Below are positions 44,852 to 56,036 of a stretch of DNA of 64,000 nucleotides, piece after piece. The stretch is from Olivibacter domesticus (lineage in GTDB: Bacteria; Bacteroidota; Bacteroidia; Sphingobacteriales; Sphingobacteriaceae). The notes beneath the pieces were generated by a model that did not search any database, was not told where the DNA came from, and saw only the letters and a list, made by a program, of their open reading frames with translations. The stretch covers positions 167,150 through 231,149 of the forward strand of contig NZ_FOAF01000009.1 in NCBI RefSeq assembly GCF_900109575.1. The letters run 5' to 3'. Position 1 is the stretch's first letter. Each line of letters starts with the position of its first letter. The position numbers and the translations under genes are program-made.

Positions 44852-45874
44852 ATGAATGAACACTTAAATCCCAATGCAGACCATTTAAGCAAAACGGAAA
44901 AAGACGTTGAGAAAGTTTTACGACCTCAAGCTTTTGAAGACTTTACAGGTCAGTTTAAAATACTAGAAAATCTGCGGGTGTTTGTACAAGCCGCTAAACT
45001 TCGTGGAGAAGCATTGGATCATGTGCTACTGCATGGCCCTCCAGGCCTGGGAAAAACTACACTCTCTCATATAATAGCCAATGAAATGGGAGTAGGCATC
45101 AAGATCACTTCAGGTCCCGTTTTAGACAAGCCGGGTGATTTAGCCGGACTTCTTACCAACCTAGAAGAAGGTGATATCTTATTTATTGATGAAATCCATC
45201 GACTCAGTCCAATGGTTGAGGAATACTTATATTCGGCTATGGAAGATTTCAAGATTGACATTATGCTTGAAACAGGACCTAATGCTCGCTCCGTCCAATT
45301 ATCGCTGAGTCCATTTACACTAGTGGGGGCGACCACTCGCTCCGGACTACTTACTGCGCCCTTACGTGCTCGCTTTGGCATTAATGCTCGTCTGCAATAT
45401 TATGATGCAAAACTGTTAACAACTATTGTATTACGTTCTGCTGGAATCTTGCGTACCCCTATTAGCGACGAAGGAGCTTATGAAATTGCCCGCCGAAGTA
45501 GAGGAACTCCACGTATTGCCAATGCGCTTTTACGCCGTACACGCGATTTTGCTCAGATAAAAGGAAATGGAGAAATAGACACAGAAATAGCAAATTATGC
45601 TCTTAATGCGCTAAATGTAGATGAGCATGGCTTGGATGAAATGGACAACCGAATTCTAGTTACCATTATAGACAAATTCAAAGGTGGCCCAGTTGGGCTT
45701 AAAACCATTGCGACGGCTGTTGGAGAAGATGAAGGTACTATTGAGGAAGTATATGAACCGTTTCTGATACAGGAGGGTTATATTATGCGTACCTCACGGG
45801 GACGCGAGTGTACTGAATTAGCTTACAAACATCTGGGAAGAGCAAACTATCCAAAAGGAAATACGTTATTCTAA
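44852..45874 (+). CDS. ruvB: Holliday junction branch-migration ATPase RuvB
   Basis: Hexameric AAA+ motor of the RuvAB complex, 340 residues. Walker A is [20 protein letters not shown], Walker [12 protein letters not shown], sensor [20 protein letters not shown] and the arginine-finger region [17 protein letters not shown]. The winged-helix C-terminus has [16 protein letters not shown] and [15 protein letters not shown]. No ruvA or ruvC lies nearby. The leader consists of heptamer repeats that end exactly at the ATG. Confidence 0.98.
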   Translation: MNEHLNPNADHLSKTEKDVEKVLRPQAFEDFTGQFKILENLRVFVQAAKLRGEALDHVLLHGPPGLGKTTLSHIIANEMGVGIKITSGPVLDKPGDLAGLLTNLEEGDILFIDEIHRLSPMVEEYLYSAMEDFKIDIMLETGPNARSVQLSLSPFTLVGATTRSGLLTAPLRARFGINARLQYYDAKLLTTIVLRSAGILRTPISDEGAYEIARRSRGTPRIANALLRRTRDFAQIKGNGEIDTEIANYALNALNVDEHGLDEMDNRILVTIIDKFKGGPVGLKTIATAVGEDEGTIEEVYEPFLIQEGYIMRTSRGRECTELAYKHLGRANYPKGNTLF

Positions 45875-45945
45875 AAACATAGTTATGAGGTATCCGTTTC
45901 GAATTATGAGTCTATAAATCATAGATTATTGAACAGCGAAGCGTG

Positions 45946-45980
45946 CTCGTAACCCATAACTAACAACTCGCAACTTAATA
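45946..45980. repeat. Heptanucleotide array ending before the GNAT-nitrilase ATG
   Basis: Five units in phase: CTCGTAA, CCCATAA, CTAACAA, CTCGCAA, CTTAATA, then T and ATG 45982. More degenerate 7-base periodicity continues upstream to about 45900. The CTCGCAA unit is shared with the copy inside valS. Confidence 0.8.
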
Positions 45981-45981
45981 T

Positions 45982-47496
45982 ATGAACATAAAAATCAGAC
46001 CCTTAGGCCTTGCAGATTATAGTGATTTAAAAATTTCCATGGCAGAAGCTTATCATGGCACCGCTGGAGGGATTTGGCCAAAATCGAGTATCAAAAATCT
46101 ATTGGAAATTTTCCCGGAGGGGCAGCTTTGTGTAGAAGTCAATGAACATGTGGTTGCTTGTGCATTGTCTATCATTGTCGATTCTAAAAAAACAGATAGA
46201 ACCCACTCCTATGAAGAAATTACAGGCAAATACACCTTTAAAACACATGATCCTGATGGGGATGTTTTGTATGGAATTGAATTATTTGTACACCCCGATT
46301 ACCGGGATTTACGTTTAGGAAGAAGATTATACGATGCAAGAAAGGAATTATGCGAGCAACTGAATTTAAAAAGTATTATAGCTGGTGGTCGCATTCCAAA
46401 ATATCATGAACATGCAGACACACTCAGTCCTAAACAGTATATAGAAAAAGTTAAACAGAAAGAACTGTACGATCCTACCTTAACTTTTCAGCTTTCTAAT
46501 GATTTTCACGTCAAGAAAATTCTTAAAAATTACTTACCCGAAGATGAAGAGTCTCTGGAATATGCCACCCTATTGGAGTGGAACAATATTTATTACGAGC
46601 CTAAAACAAGTTCTATATCTCCTACCAAACAGAATATTCGCTTGGGGCTTATACAATGGCAAATGCGCTTATTTAACAATACAGAGGCTTTTTATGATCA
46701 GGTAGAATTTTTTGTTGATGTAGTAAGTGGCTACGGTGCAGATTTTGCACTTTTCCCAGAATTTTTCAATACCCCTTTGATGGAACCGTATAATCATCTG
46801 CCTGAACGGGATGCCATGCGAATGCTGGCTAAACATACAGAAGAAATTAAAGATAAAATACAACGATTGGCAGTTTCCTATAACGTAAACATCATTGCAG
46901 GGTCTATGCCCTATCTAACAAAAGATGAAAAACTATATAATACCACTTACCTCTGCCATAGAAGTGGCAAAGTAGACGCATACGACAAAGTACACATTAC
47001 ACCAAACGAATTAAAATATTATGGCATGTACGGTGGAGATAAGGTTCAGGTTTTCGATACCGATTGTGGAAAAATAGGCATTCTGATATGTTATGATGTA
47101 GAATTTCCAGAATTAAGTCGCATCCTTGCAGACCAAGGCATGAAAATTCTTTTTGTGCCATTCTTAACCGACACCCAGAACGCATATACCAGGGTTCGTA
47201 ACTGTGCACAAGCACGAGCTATTGAAAATGAGTGTTATGTGGCTATTGCAGGCTCTGTAGGGAACCTACCAAAGGTAAATAATATGGATATTCAATACGC
47301 CCAATCAGCAGTATTCACACCATCTGACTTTGCTTTTCCTACAAACGGGGTAAAAGCGGAAGCCACTCCAAATGCCGAGATGGTATTGTTTGCCGATGTT
47401 GATTTATATGCTTTAAAGGAGCTTCATGAATATGGAACCGTGAAAACGATGAAAGATAGACGAACGGATCTTTATAAAGTGAATCTATTGAAATAG
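45982..47496 (+). CDS. GNAT acetyltransferase/carbon-nitrogen hydrolase fusion
   Basis: 504 residues, two domains. The N-terminal GNAT fold (about 1-150) has ELFVHPDYRDLRLGRRLYDA, the acetyl-CoA-binding loop (R/Q-x-x-G-x-G/A-like RDLRLGRR). The C-terminal nitrilase-type amidase (about 215-500) has the Glu-Lys-Cys triad: Glu in DFALFPEFFNTP, Lys in AYDKVHITPNE and Cys in IGILICYDVEFPE. Such fusions are found in many bacteria; the natural substrate is not established. The start ATG is flanked by heptamer repeats. Confidence 0.92.
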   Translation: MNIKIRPLGLADYSDLKISMAEAYHGTAGGIWPKSSIKNLLEIFPEGQLCVEVNEHVVACALSIIVDSKKTDRTHSYEEITGKYTFKTHDPDGDVLYGIELFVHPDYRDLRLGRRLYDARKELCEQLNLKSIIAGGRIPKYHEHADTLSPKQYIEKVKQKELYDPTLTFQLSNDFHVKKILKNYLPEDEESLEYATLLEWNNIYYEPKTSSISPTKQNIRLGLIQWQMRLFNNTEAFYDQVEFFVDVVSGYGADFALFPEFFNTPLMEPYNHLPERDAMRMLAKHTEEIKDKIQRLAVSYNVNIIAGSMPYLTKDEKLYNTTYLCHRSGKVDAYDKVHITPNELKYYGMYGGDKVQVFDTDCGKIGILICYDVEFPELSRILADQGMKILFVPFLTDTQNAYTRVRNCAQARAIENECYVAIAGSVGNLPKVNNMDIQYAQSAVFTPSDFAFPTNGVKAEATPNAEMVLFADVDLYALKELHEYGTVKTMKDRRTDLYKVNLLK

Positions 47497-47509
47497 CAAC
47501 AATTGGCAC

Positions 47510-48073
47510 TTAATCAATGAGTTTTTTATGCAAGGCCTTTCCTCTACTTTGCAAGGCTGCTGAACCATCTTTTAAATAAAATTCGATCTGGGCAAGAAGT
47601 TCATCCTTTATCCATGGAAATTGTGGTGTCATATAGTACAGTACATCCATACAATTGACACGTACCGCTACTGGGGTAGCTGGGTTTATTAACCATTCGA
47701 ACATTGTCTCTACAATTCTTTCATGAACAGTGGAAGATAATTTATTGAACATGGTTCGGCGGATGTCGCTTGCTTTAGGATTACTTATATGCATTAATAT
47801 CTTCGAAAAAAGCCGTTGGCAACTGTCATTATCTTGCTTCGGTAACTGTTTGATAAAATCATCTAGAATAGGTATAAATCTTATAGGGTACTTATCTTCC
47901 ACAAACTCCAAAATCCAGGAAGCTCGAAAAGCTATTGGTTTTTCAGCATGGTAACAGAGTGTTAATAAATCCAACATAGAAAAATTCGTAGTGGCTGCTA
48001 TTTCAGCCAACGCAATTGCCTGCGATTTCTTCAATGTTTTTGATATTTCTATTAAGAGTTGTTCCTTCGTCAT
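47510..48073 (-). CDS. HEAT-like helical repeat protein, unrecognised
   Basis: 187 residues, entirely helical by composition, with HEAT-like pairs (AFRASWILEFVEDKYPIRFI, ILMHISNPKASDIRRTMFNK, AVRVNCMDVLYYMTPQFPWI, LKDGSAALQSRGKALHKKL). No catalytic motif, signal peptide or membrane helix. It is convergent with the GNAT-nitrilase gene (13-base gap) and divergent from the ABC-F gene. A protein-protein interaction role is likely from the fold alone; the target is unknown. Confidence 0.8.
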   Translation of the reverse strand: MTKEQLLIEISKTLKKSQAIALAEIAATTNFSMLDLLTLCYHAEKPIAFRASWILEFVEDKYPIRFIPILDDFIKQLPKQDNDSCQRLFSKILMHISNPKASDIRRTMFNKLSSTVHERIVETMFEWLINPATPVAVRVNCMDVLYYMTPQFPWIKDELLAQIEFYLKDGSAALQSRGKALHKKLID

Positions 48074-48096
48074 AATCTTTATATTTCATTTCTTTT

Positions 48097-49781
<1,685 letters not shown>

Positions 49782-49793
49782 GCGCTAATGTAA

Positions 49794-49820
49794 GGGTGTA
49801 AAATCCTTTTTTCTACACCC
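49794..49820 (+). terminator. Stem-loop after the ABC-F gene
   Basis: GGGTGTA (49794-49800) and TACACCC (49814-49820), 7-bp stem, 13-base loop. There is no strong T-run after it; the second hairpin (49830-49877) is the better terminator. Confidence 0.5.
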
Positions 49821-49829
49821 ACTTAATTG

Positions 49830-49877
49830 AGGATTAAGACATTTTTAAAGAAACTTTGTACTTAATCCTTTTTTATT
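49830..49877. terminator. Terminator between the ABC-F and TetR genes
   Basis: AGGATTAAG (49830-49838) pairs with CTTAATCCT (49861-49869), followed by TTTTTATTTT, running up to the TetR stop codon at 49878. It serves the plus-strand ABC-F gene. Confidence 0.75.
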
Positions 49878-50534
49878 TTAGCATTTGTTCTTTTTTACTT
49901 CAGAAAAAGCCCATTTACTAATTTGTTCAATAGCAGTTTTTATCCGGCCTCGCCCCTCCTCTGTCTTAATATCAATTTCGCAAAATGTGCTGCCATTATG
50001 TTTCGCATGCAATACCAAGTAATAGATCCCCGCAACCTGTAAAGCTACTAAGCTTCTTAGGTCTATACCGCTGCCTTCAAAAAGTGGATCGGAAAGTTTG
50101 AACAATTCGCTACCTAAATGTTCACGTGCATCAGCAATATCACGCATTAAACTACTATGTTCACTTATTTCCCATAATACAATTTCCTGCATTTCTTCGG
50201 CCGTATAAAAGAAATCAAACTGCGCACTTAGCAATTTTGAAAGGGTATGTTCTCCAAAATCAGTCGGGCTTTCGACAATCTGCACCTTATCTACAAAACT
50301 TACCCAATAATCTTTCTCACGCACATATTTTTCAATAAGATTTTCAACGCTTTCGAAGTATCTATAAATTAACTTCTTATTTACGCCAGCTTTTGCTGCA
50401 ATCTTATTAACACCTAAACCATGATATCCTTCCGCTCTGATGATTTCGCCCACAGCATTAAGTAATTTAAGTTTAGTCCTCTCCTTATCCCTTATTTCCC
50501 CTTGAGGTCGTTTTCTTTCCTTTTTCGTTAGCAT
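49878..50534 (-). CDS. TetR/AcrR family transcriptional regulator
   Basis: 218 residues. The N-terminal helix-turn-helix is at about 21-67: LNAVGEIIRAEGYHGLGVNK, then IAAKAGVNKKLIYRYFESVE (recognition helix NKKLIYRYF). The C-terminal ligand domain has FDFFYTAEEMQEIVLWEISE. The N-terminus is strongly basic (MLTKKERKRPQGEIRDKERT). It is convergent with the ABC-F gene. No efflux or metabolic target gene is adjacent, so its regulon cannot be named. A weak -7 box (TATATTTGC, minus strand 50687-50679) lies about 145 bases upstream. Confidence 0.88.
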   Translation of the reverse strand: MLTKKERKRPQGEIRDKERTKLKLLNAVGEIIRAEGYHGLGVNKIAAKAGVNKKLIYRYFESVENLIEKYVREKDYWVSFVDKVQIVESPTDFGEHTLSKLLSAQFDFFYTAEEMQEIVLWEISEHSSLMRDIADAREHLGSELFKLSDPLFEGSGIDLRSLVALQVAGIYYLVLHAKHNGSTFCEIDIKTEEGRGRIKTAIEQISKWAFSEVKKNKC

Positions 50535-50782
50535 AATTTAGCAGCATTTTAGGTTAATGTAAATCAGTATTTCCCACGAAAAACACACACTATTATTCCC
50601 CAACATGAGTGATGTTTTAAATACTTAAGCCAAATGTCGCAAACTATCTCGTATTAAGAAGATTTTTATTAAAATTGTGCAAATATAATTTAAAAGGTAT
50701 TTTGCCTACTATCGCTATAGGCGGGCGATTGATATAGATGCGCAAGTGAGCCACAAAACATGAACAACAATAAATAGCCCAA

Positions 50783-51790
50783 TTAGTGTAAAATCTTAAA
50801 CATTAGTTCTTTCATTAAATCCTCTGACTCCAAATTAATCGCATCGACACCTTTGGATTTCAGATCATATTCTTTCAGGTAGTTCATCACATTAAACAAT
50901 TTACCCGGAGGGTAACTACGCGCAGCCATTTCATAGTCCTTCAAAAAAAATGGATGTACGCCCATCTCCTTTGCTGCAACTTGTTGGCTTTTATCAGGAA
51001 GGTAATGATATTTCAATATTTTTGAAAAATAAGAATATAAGGATCCCATCACGACAGGAATTGGATTTGATTTCGGATTAGCCGCAAAATAATCAACAAT
51101 TTGGTTCACCTTATACACATCTTTCTTTCCCAGAGCCGTATTTAACTCAAAAATGTTGAAGTCCTTGCTTATACCTATATTATTCTGTACATCTGCAATA
51201 TTAATCTCTCGTTCTTTTGGAACGTTCAACATCATTTTGTCTAACTCGTTCGCAACTTTTGAAAGTTCAGCACCCAGATATTCACCGATCAAAGCAGCAG
51301 CTTGCGGGTGTATTTTCATCCCATGTTCCTTCACATAATCATCTATCCAAGGAGCCAATTTATTGTCATAAATTTTTGTAGATTCAAATACAATCCCACT
51401 TTTCTCTATGCTTTTATAGATTTTTTTACGCTTGTCGAATTTTCCATATTTATAGGCAAACACCAACACGGTGGTAATTAATGGGTGCTCCATATAAGCC
51501 TGAACAAAATCATCTGCCTTGTCCCATTTTAAGTTTTGGGCCTCCTTTATAATAATTACCTGATAATCGCTCATCATCGGATAACGCTTTGATGCGTTTA
51601 CAACAGTAACCCAATCAGTGTCCTTGCCATATAAGATGGTCTGGTTAAACCCTTTCTCCGCCTCACTAAGTATCTTATGTTCTAAGGCGTTTGTTATTAA
51701 ATCTATGTAATACGCTTCTTCTCCATGTAAAAGATAAATAGGCTTAATTTTTCTTTTTTGGATATCGGCTATTATAGTTGATGCACTCAT
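50783..51790 (-). CDS. holA: DNA polymerase III delta subunit
   Basis: Clamp-loader subunit that opens the beta clamp, 335 residues. The N-terminal AAA-like fold has KIKPIYLLHGEEAYYIDLIT (motif 'YLLHGEE'), and VLVFAYKYGKFDKRKKIYK, IVFESTKIYDNKLAPWIDDY, GAELSKVANELDKMML and GISKDFNIFELNTALGKKD follow in the order expected for HolA. The conserved C-terminal helices contain MGVHPFFLKDYEMAARSY. Divergent from an HsdR-N-like gene. Confidence 0.94.
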   Translation of the reverse strand: MSASTIIADIQKRKIKPIYLLHGEEAYYIDLITNALEHKILSEAEKGFNQTILYGKDTDWVTVVNASKRYPMMSDYQVIIIKEAQNLKWDKADDFVQAYMEHPLITTVLVFAYKYGKFDKRKKIYKSIEKSGIVFESTKIYDNKLAPWIDDYVKEHGMKIHPQAAALIGEYLGAELSKVANELDKMMLNVPKEREINIADVQNNIGISKDFNIFELNTALGKKDVYKVNQIVDYFAANPKSNPIPVVMGSLYSYFSKILKYHYLPDKSQQVAAKEMGVHPFFLKDYEMAARSYPPGKLFNVMNYLKEYDLKSKGVDAINLESEDLMKELMFKILH

Positions 51791-51835
51791 TCTATCGTCT
51801 ACTAACAGGCCATAGAGGTATCTAAAACTTCTTTA

Positions 51836-51856
51836 CGTCACTTCGTCGAAATGACG
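51836..51856. repeat. REP-like palindrome
   Basis: 21-base imperfect palindrome CGTCA-C-TTCGTCGAA-A-TGACG in the holA/HsdR-N intergenic region. The sequence type (CGTCATTTCGACGAAG on the minus strand) recurs widely between Bacteroidota genes in my recollection; only one copy is seen here. Confidence 0.55.
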
Positions 51857-51963
51857 ATACTTTTTGGACGATCCCTATAGCATTAAACACAAAATAACAA
51901 TAAATTCTGGCTTTTGACAAATAATAAAGGTTCATTAAAATCCATATTTTAACAAAATACTAT

Positions 51964-51972
51964 TAAGTTTGC
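51964..51972 (+). promoter_or_regulatory. -7 element for the HsdR-N-like gene
   Basis: TAAGTTTGC. The ATG at 51974 is then about the transcription start itself, so ATG 52022 is the likelier translation start. No TTG at -33. Confidence 0.55.
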
Positions 51973-52021
51973 AATGAAGATACAAGACCTACAGAACGTC
52001 TTAAAAATTGTTGTCTTGAAC

Positions 52022-52486
52022 ATGTTAATTCCGACTCCACTAAATTTACCTAGCTATCCTTTTAAACTCGTTAGAGATAAGAACAAGCTTGTCATTTTTG
52101 ACGAAATACGGAAAAAATATTTAGTTTTAACACCAGAAGAGTGGGTAAGGCAGCACTGGATACAACATTTAATAAATACCAAAGGTTTTCCAAAAACGCT
52201 CATCCAGTCCGAAGGTGGGTTAAAGTTAAATTCTTTACAAAAAAGAACAGATATTGTGGTTTTCAACAATTTGGGTAAGAGGGTATTAATAGCAGAACTA
52301 AAAGCTCCTTCGGTGAAAATAACACAGGCTGTATTTGATCAGGTTGCAAGATATAATATGGTGCATCGAGTACCTTATCTGCTCGTGAGCAATGGCATGC
52401 AACATTTTTATTGCCAGATTAATTTTGAAAATGGTTCTTATATATTTTTAGAAGAGTTACCGCATTATACAGAACTTAATATCTAA
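52022..52486 (+). CDS. HsdR-N-like (type I restriction R-subunit N-terminal) domain protein
   Basis: Stand-alone 154-residue PD-(D/E)XK-like nuclease domain. The start chosen is ATG 52022 (MLIPTPLNLPSYPFKLVRDK); a longer form from 51974 would start on the -7 box. The predicted active site is Asp in QKRTDIVVFNN, then Glu and Lys in VLIAELKAP. ITQAVFDQVARYNMVHRVPY follows as in HsdR N-domains. There are no motor, methylase or specificity genes around it, so it is not a restriction system. Its cellular role is unknown. Confidence 0.82.
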   Translation: MLIPTPLNLPSYPFKLVRDKNKLVIFDEIRKKYLVLTPEEWVRQHWIQHLINTKGFPKTLIQSEGGLKLNSLQKRTDIVVFNNLGKRVLIAELKAPSVKITQAVFDQVARYNMVHRVPYLLVSNGMQHFYCQINFENGSYIFLEELPHYTELNI

Positions 52487-52519
52487 AAAGAAAGCCGCAA
52501 TTAATCTGCGGCTTTCTTT
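52487..52519. terminator. Bidirectional terminator
   Basis: 13-bp perfect stem (AAAGAAAGCCGCA 52487-52499 with TGCGGCTTTCTTT 52507-52519), 7-base loop. It lies between the convergent HsdR-N-like gene and the lipoprotein gene and serves both. Confidence 0.9.
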
Positions 52520-52535
52520 GTTTATCAGCAATTTA

Positions 52536-53180
52536 TTACTTTGCGGAAATGCTTAACTCAACCACATTTGCGTAAATGAAATTCATGGCTTTATGATTAG
52601 ATTTAGCAGGATTTTCCTTTTTAAAGTCGTCAAGCAACCTAACCTCAAGATTATCTGTTCTATCAATATCTAAAACCCCTCCTAAGCAAGGATATTTTTG
52701 TGTTAAATCACCTCCATTAAAATCTTCTATATACCCGAATCCATCAACATTTGAATAAAAATTTGTAAAAGTAACGGGTAAAAAATTATTCGCTTTTACC
52801 AAATCTTTCAGCGTAGAGCCTACTCGAATACCTTCTTCTAATTGATAAGGACCCATATCATTGTTTACGCTTAATTTAGCGGCTTTATTAAATGGTGCAC
52901 TAGCTTCCGACCAAGTTACCACTACCTCTTCCGGAGTGCCTTGTAAAACCTTCGTTATATTTAATTTCTTACCGTCGACATCTTTTGTTTCATCGGCCAG
53001 TTTATCTGCTCCAAACTCTTTTTCAAGATCTGCATGGGTATAACTTAATTTAACTTTGCCAATTCCTTCACAAGTTATAAGATTAGGATCTGGTTGTTTC
53101 TCTTCCGTACCTTTTTTTGACGAACCGCCGCAAGAAGCAAGGACAAAGCCTATAAGCGCTAAACTTAGAATTTTTCTCAT
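52536..53180 (-). CDS. Hypothetical lipoprotein
   Basis: 214 residues with a lipoprotein signal (MRKILSLALIGFVLASCGGS, lipobox LASC, Cys17). The body is unrecognised: TCEGIGKVKLSYTHADLEKE, LQGTPEEVVVTWSEASAPFN, VGSTLKDLVKANNFLPVTF. The pattern 'IG.IKLG.T..DLEK.FG' recalls a class of small periplasmic lipoproteins with a repeat-like beta layout. Convergent with the HsdR-N-like gene across a shared terminator. Confidence 0.82.
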   Translation of the reverse strand: MRKILSLALIGFVLASCGGSSKKGTEEKQPDPNLITCEGIGKVKLSYTHADLEKEFGADKLADETKDVDGKKLNITKVLQGTPEEVVVTWSEASAPFNKAAKLSVNNDMGPYQLEEGIRVGSTLKDLVKANNFLPVTFTNFYSNVDGFGYIEDFNGGDLTQKYPCLGGVLDIDRTDNLEVRLLDDFKKENPAKSNHKAMNFIYANVVELSISAK

Positions 53181-53355
53181 TTTAATTTCGTTTTATAATC
53201 AACAATAAATCTCACGAATATAAGAAAATGTTGTACTTTTTTATATCGCCTCTTATAAGTTACCTAAATCAATTCGCAAACGCAATCATTCCTAAGTGAT
53301 ACACCTTCTCGTTCCACTTATTTTTTGAACCATAGTAAGCATATCACTATTTGCC

Positions 53356-53390
53356 CAACAAATAACTAACAACAAATAACCAACAGCGAG
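53356..53390. repeat. Heptanucleotide array abutting the valS stop codon
   Basis: Five units in phase: CAACAAA, TAACTAA, CAACAAA, TAACCAA, CAGCGAG, directly followed by the valS stop (complement CTA at 53391-53393). Confidence 0.75.
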
Positions 53391-56036
53391 CTAAAGCGCG
53401 GCCAGGCTCTCTTCTAAAATCTTTAGCTTGGCTTCTGCGTCTATTTGTTTATTTCGTTCGTTTTGGACAATTTCAGGTTTTGCATTTTGTACAAACTTCT
53501 CATTTGCCAATTTCGCCTTAACCGATTTTAGAAAACCTTCAAGATAGTTGATTTCACCAGTTATTCTCTCTTTTTCTACCGCCACGTCTATATTCTGCAA
53601 AATAGAAACAAAAAACTCATCCTTTTCTGCTATAAAACCAAGGCTTGTATCAGGCTTTTCATTTACAAAGGTCACTTCATTAATATTCGCCAATTTACTA
53701 ATGCTATCCATATAAGACCTGTAATCTCTTCCGCTATTCACTTTAACCGCTAAAGGCAACGGTTCTTTGGGCGAGATCTGCTTTGTATTCCTTATATTTC
53801 GTATTTCCGATACTACCTGTTGTATAACTACATAGTCTTTTAAAAGATGTTCATCAATATCACCACCTTTAGGATAGGGAGCAACAATACAGCAGTCCAT
53901 TTCGGTTCTTATACCAAACAATTCGTCGTGCCATAATTCCTCTGATAAAAAAGGCATAAAAGGGTGAATAAGTATCAATAACTGCTCAAAAAGCTCCTTA
54001 GTATCTTCATACAAAACCTTTGCAATAGGTTGTTGGTAAGCTGGTTTCACCAATTCGAGGTACCAAGAACAGAAATCATCCCATATCAGTTTATAAATAC
54101 TCATCAAGGCGTCAGACAAACGATAAGCAGCAAAATGTTCGTCGATCTCTCCAATGGCTTGGTTGAAGCGACTTTTAAACCATTCTACAGCATTTAACTC
54201 TGCTTCCGTTGCACTTGCATCCGTCGCTTCCCAGCCCTTAACTAAGCGAAACGCATTCCAAATTTTATTAGCGAAGTTCCTTCCTTGTTCGCAATAAGCC
54301 ACATCGAACATCAAGTCGTTCCCTGCTGGAGATGACAAGAGCATACCAACCCGTACGCCATCAGTACCATATAGATTCATCAGTTCTATTGGGTCTGGTG
54401 AATTACCCAGAGATTTAGACATCTTACGACCTAGCTTATCCCTTACAATCCCCGTTAAATAAACATTTTCGAAAGGTGCTCTTCCACGAAATTCATGACC
54501 GGCAATCATCATCCGCGCCACCCAAAAGAAAAGTATCTCTGGAGCAGTTACTAAATCATTGGTTGGGTAATAATAATTAATATCTTCTCCATCGGGATTT
54601 TTGAAGCCATCAAACACTGAGATAGGCCATAGTCCAGATGAAAACCACGTATCTAATACATCCTCTTCTTGATAAATACCCCTGGTACTTTGCCCAACTT
54701 TCTCAAATTCAACAATAGCCTCTTTCTCTGTCTTAGCCACCACCCAATCCTGCTTATCATTATACCAAGCAGGAATACGTTGCCCCCACCATAGCTGACG
54801 GGAAATATTCCAATCTTTCACATGCTCCATCCAATGACGGTAGCTATTAATAAATTTATCAGGAATCAGCTTAACCTCCCCATTTAACACGTAGTCCAAA
54901 GCTGGCTTTGCAAGATGCTCCATTTTACAGAACCATTGCATGGAAAGTTTAGGTTCGATAGCAGCATCTGTTCTTTCGGAAAAACCTATTTGCGACTTAT
55001 AATCTTCCACTTTCTCCAACTGGCCGGTCTCTTCAAGTAGTTTAGCTATTTTTTTACGAGCAATGAAACGATCCTCTCCTATCAATATTTGCGCCTTTTC
55101 ATTTAAGGTCCCGTCATCATTCAAGATATCAATTACCTCTAACTTATGTTTTAGCCCCAGCTCATAATCGTTTAAGTCATGGGCCGGAGTGACCTTTAAA
55201 CAACCCGTACCAAAATCCATTTCCACATATTCGTCTTCAATAATTGGTATTTCCCTATTAATCAGAGGTACGAAAACTTTTTTACCCTTAAGATGCTTAT
55301 AACGATCATCATTTGGATTGATACAAATGGCTGTATCAGCCATAATAGTCTCAGGGCGAGTAGTTGCTATCGTCAGATATGTCAGTTGTGAGTTGCGAGT
55401 TCCGAATTGCGAGCTATCTTCGGCAATTTGATACTTGATATAATACAGCTTCTGATTAACTTCCTTACGAATGACTTCCTCATCAGAAACAGCCGTTTTC
55501 CCCTGAGGATCCCAATTGACCATACGTATACCGCGATAGATATAACCCTTTTTATAAAAATGGATAAAAGTATCAATAACGGCATCGGTTAAATCAGGAT
55601 CCATGGTGAAACGCGTACGATCCCAATCGCAAGAAGCACCCAACTTTTTTAACTGTTCTAAAATAATGCCGCCATATTTTTCTTTCCATTCCCAAGCATA
55701 CGCTAAAAATTCCTCTCTTGAAATATCTTTTTTATTAATACCCCTCTCTTTAAGCATTGCCACCACTTTCGCTTCCGTAGCGATGGACGCGTGATCGGTA
55801 CCCGGCACCCAGCAAGCATTTTTTCCCTGCATACGGGCGCGACGAATCAACACATCTTGTATCGTATTATTAAGCATATGCCCCATATGCAATACGCCTG
55901 TAACGTTAGGTGGAGGCATTACAATTGTATAGGGTTCTCGATCGTCAGGAATGGAACGGAAAAACTTTTTTTCCAACCAATAAGAATACCACTTATCTTC
56001 CGCCTCTTTAGGATTGTAGGTTTTCGCTATGCTCAT
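53391..56036 (-). CDS. valS: Valyl-tRNA synthetase with repeat-derived insertion
   Basis: Class I synthetase charging tRNA-Val, 881 residues from ATG 56036 (MSIAKTYNPKEAEDKWYSYW). An upstream ATG at 56072 falls in a probable -7 box (TAGGTTTGC, minus strand). Motifs: PPPNVTGVLHMGHMLNNT (HIGH), YLTIATTRPETIMADTAI (editing domain), GRKMSKSLGNSPDPIELM (KMSKS) and the C-terminal coiled coil LEGFLKSVKAKLANEKFVQN. Residues about 199-218, before the editing motif, contain a low-complexity insertion (SSQFGTRNSQL) encoded by heptamer repeats. Confidence 0.97.
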   Translation of the reverse strand: MSIAKTYNPKEAEDKWYSYWLEKKFFRSIPDDREPYTIVMPPPNVTGVLHMGHMLNNTIQDVLIRRARMQGKNACWVPGTDHASIATEAKVVAMLKERGINKKDISREEFLAYAWEWKEKYGGIILEQLKKLGASCDWDRTRFTMDPDLTDAVIDTFIHFYKKGYIYRGIRMVNWDPQGKTAVSDEEVIRKEVNQKLYYIKYQIAEDSSQFGTRNSQLTYLTIATTRPETIMADTAICINPNDDRYKHLKGKKVFVPLINREIPIIEDEYVEMDFGTGCLKVTPAHDLNDYELGLKHKLEVIDILNDDGTLNEKAQILIGEDRFIARKKIAKLLEETGQLEKVEDYKSQIGFSERTDAAIEPKLSMQWFCKMEHLAKPALDYVLNGEVKLIPDKFINSYRHWMEHVKDWNISRQLWWGQRIPAWYNDKQDWVVAKTEKEAIVEFEKVGQSTRGIYQEEDVLDTWFSSGLWPISVFDGFKNPDGEDINYYYPTNDLVTAPEILFFWVARMMIAGHEFRGRAPFENVYLTGIVRDKLGRKMSKSLGNSPDPIELMNLYGTDGVRVGMLLSSPAGNDLMFDVAYCEQGRNFANKIWNAFRLVKGWEATDASATEAELNAVEWFKSRFNQAIGEIDEHFAAYRLSDALMSIYKLIWDDFCSWYLELVKPAYQQPIAKVLYEDTKELFEQLLILIHPFMPFLSEELWHDELFGIRTEMDCCIVAPYPKGGDIDEHLLKDYVVIQQVVSEIRNIRNTKQISPKEPLPLAVKVNSGRDYRSYMDSISKLANINEVTFVNEKPDTSLGFIAEKDEFFVSILQNIDVAVEKERITGEINYLEGFLKSVKAKLANEKFVQNAKPEIVQNERNKQIDAEAKLKILEESLAAL
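55385..55440. repeat. Heptanucleotide repeat inside valS
   Basis: Units GTTGTGA, GTTGCGA, GTTCCGA, ATTGCGA (55385-55412) and TTTGATA, CTTGATA (55427-55440). The first group matches the CTCGCAA-type array at 45946; the second matches the CTTGATA arrays. It keeps the valS frame open and adds about a dozen residues. Confidence 0.82.

Noticed and set aside
52022..52486. Type I restriction-modification system
   Set aside because: Only an HsdR N-domain is present; no helicase motor, HsdM or HsdS.
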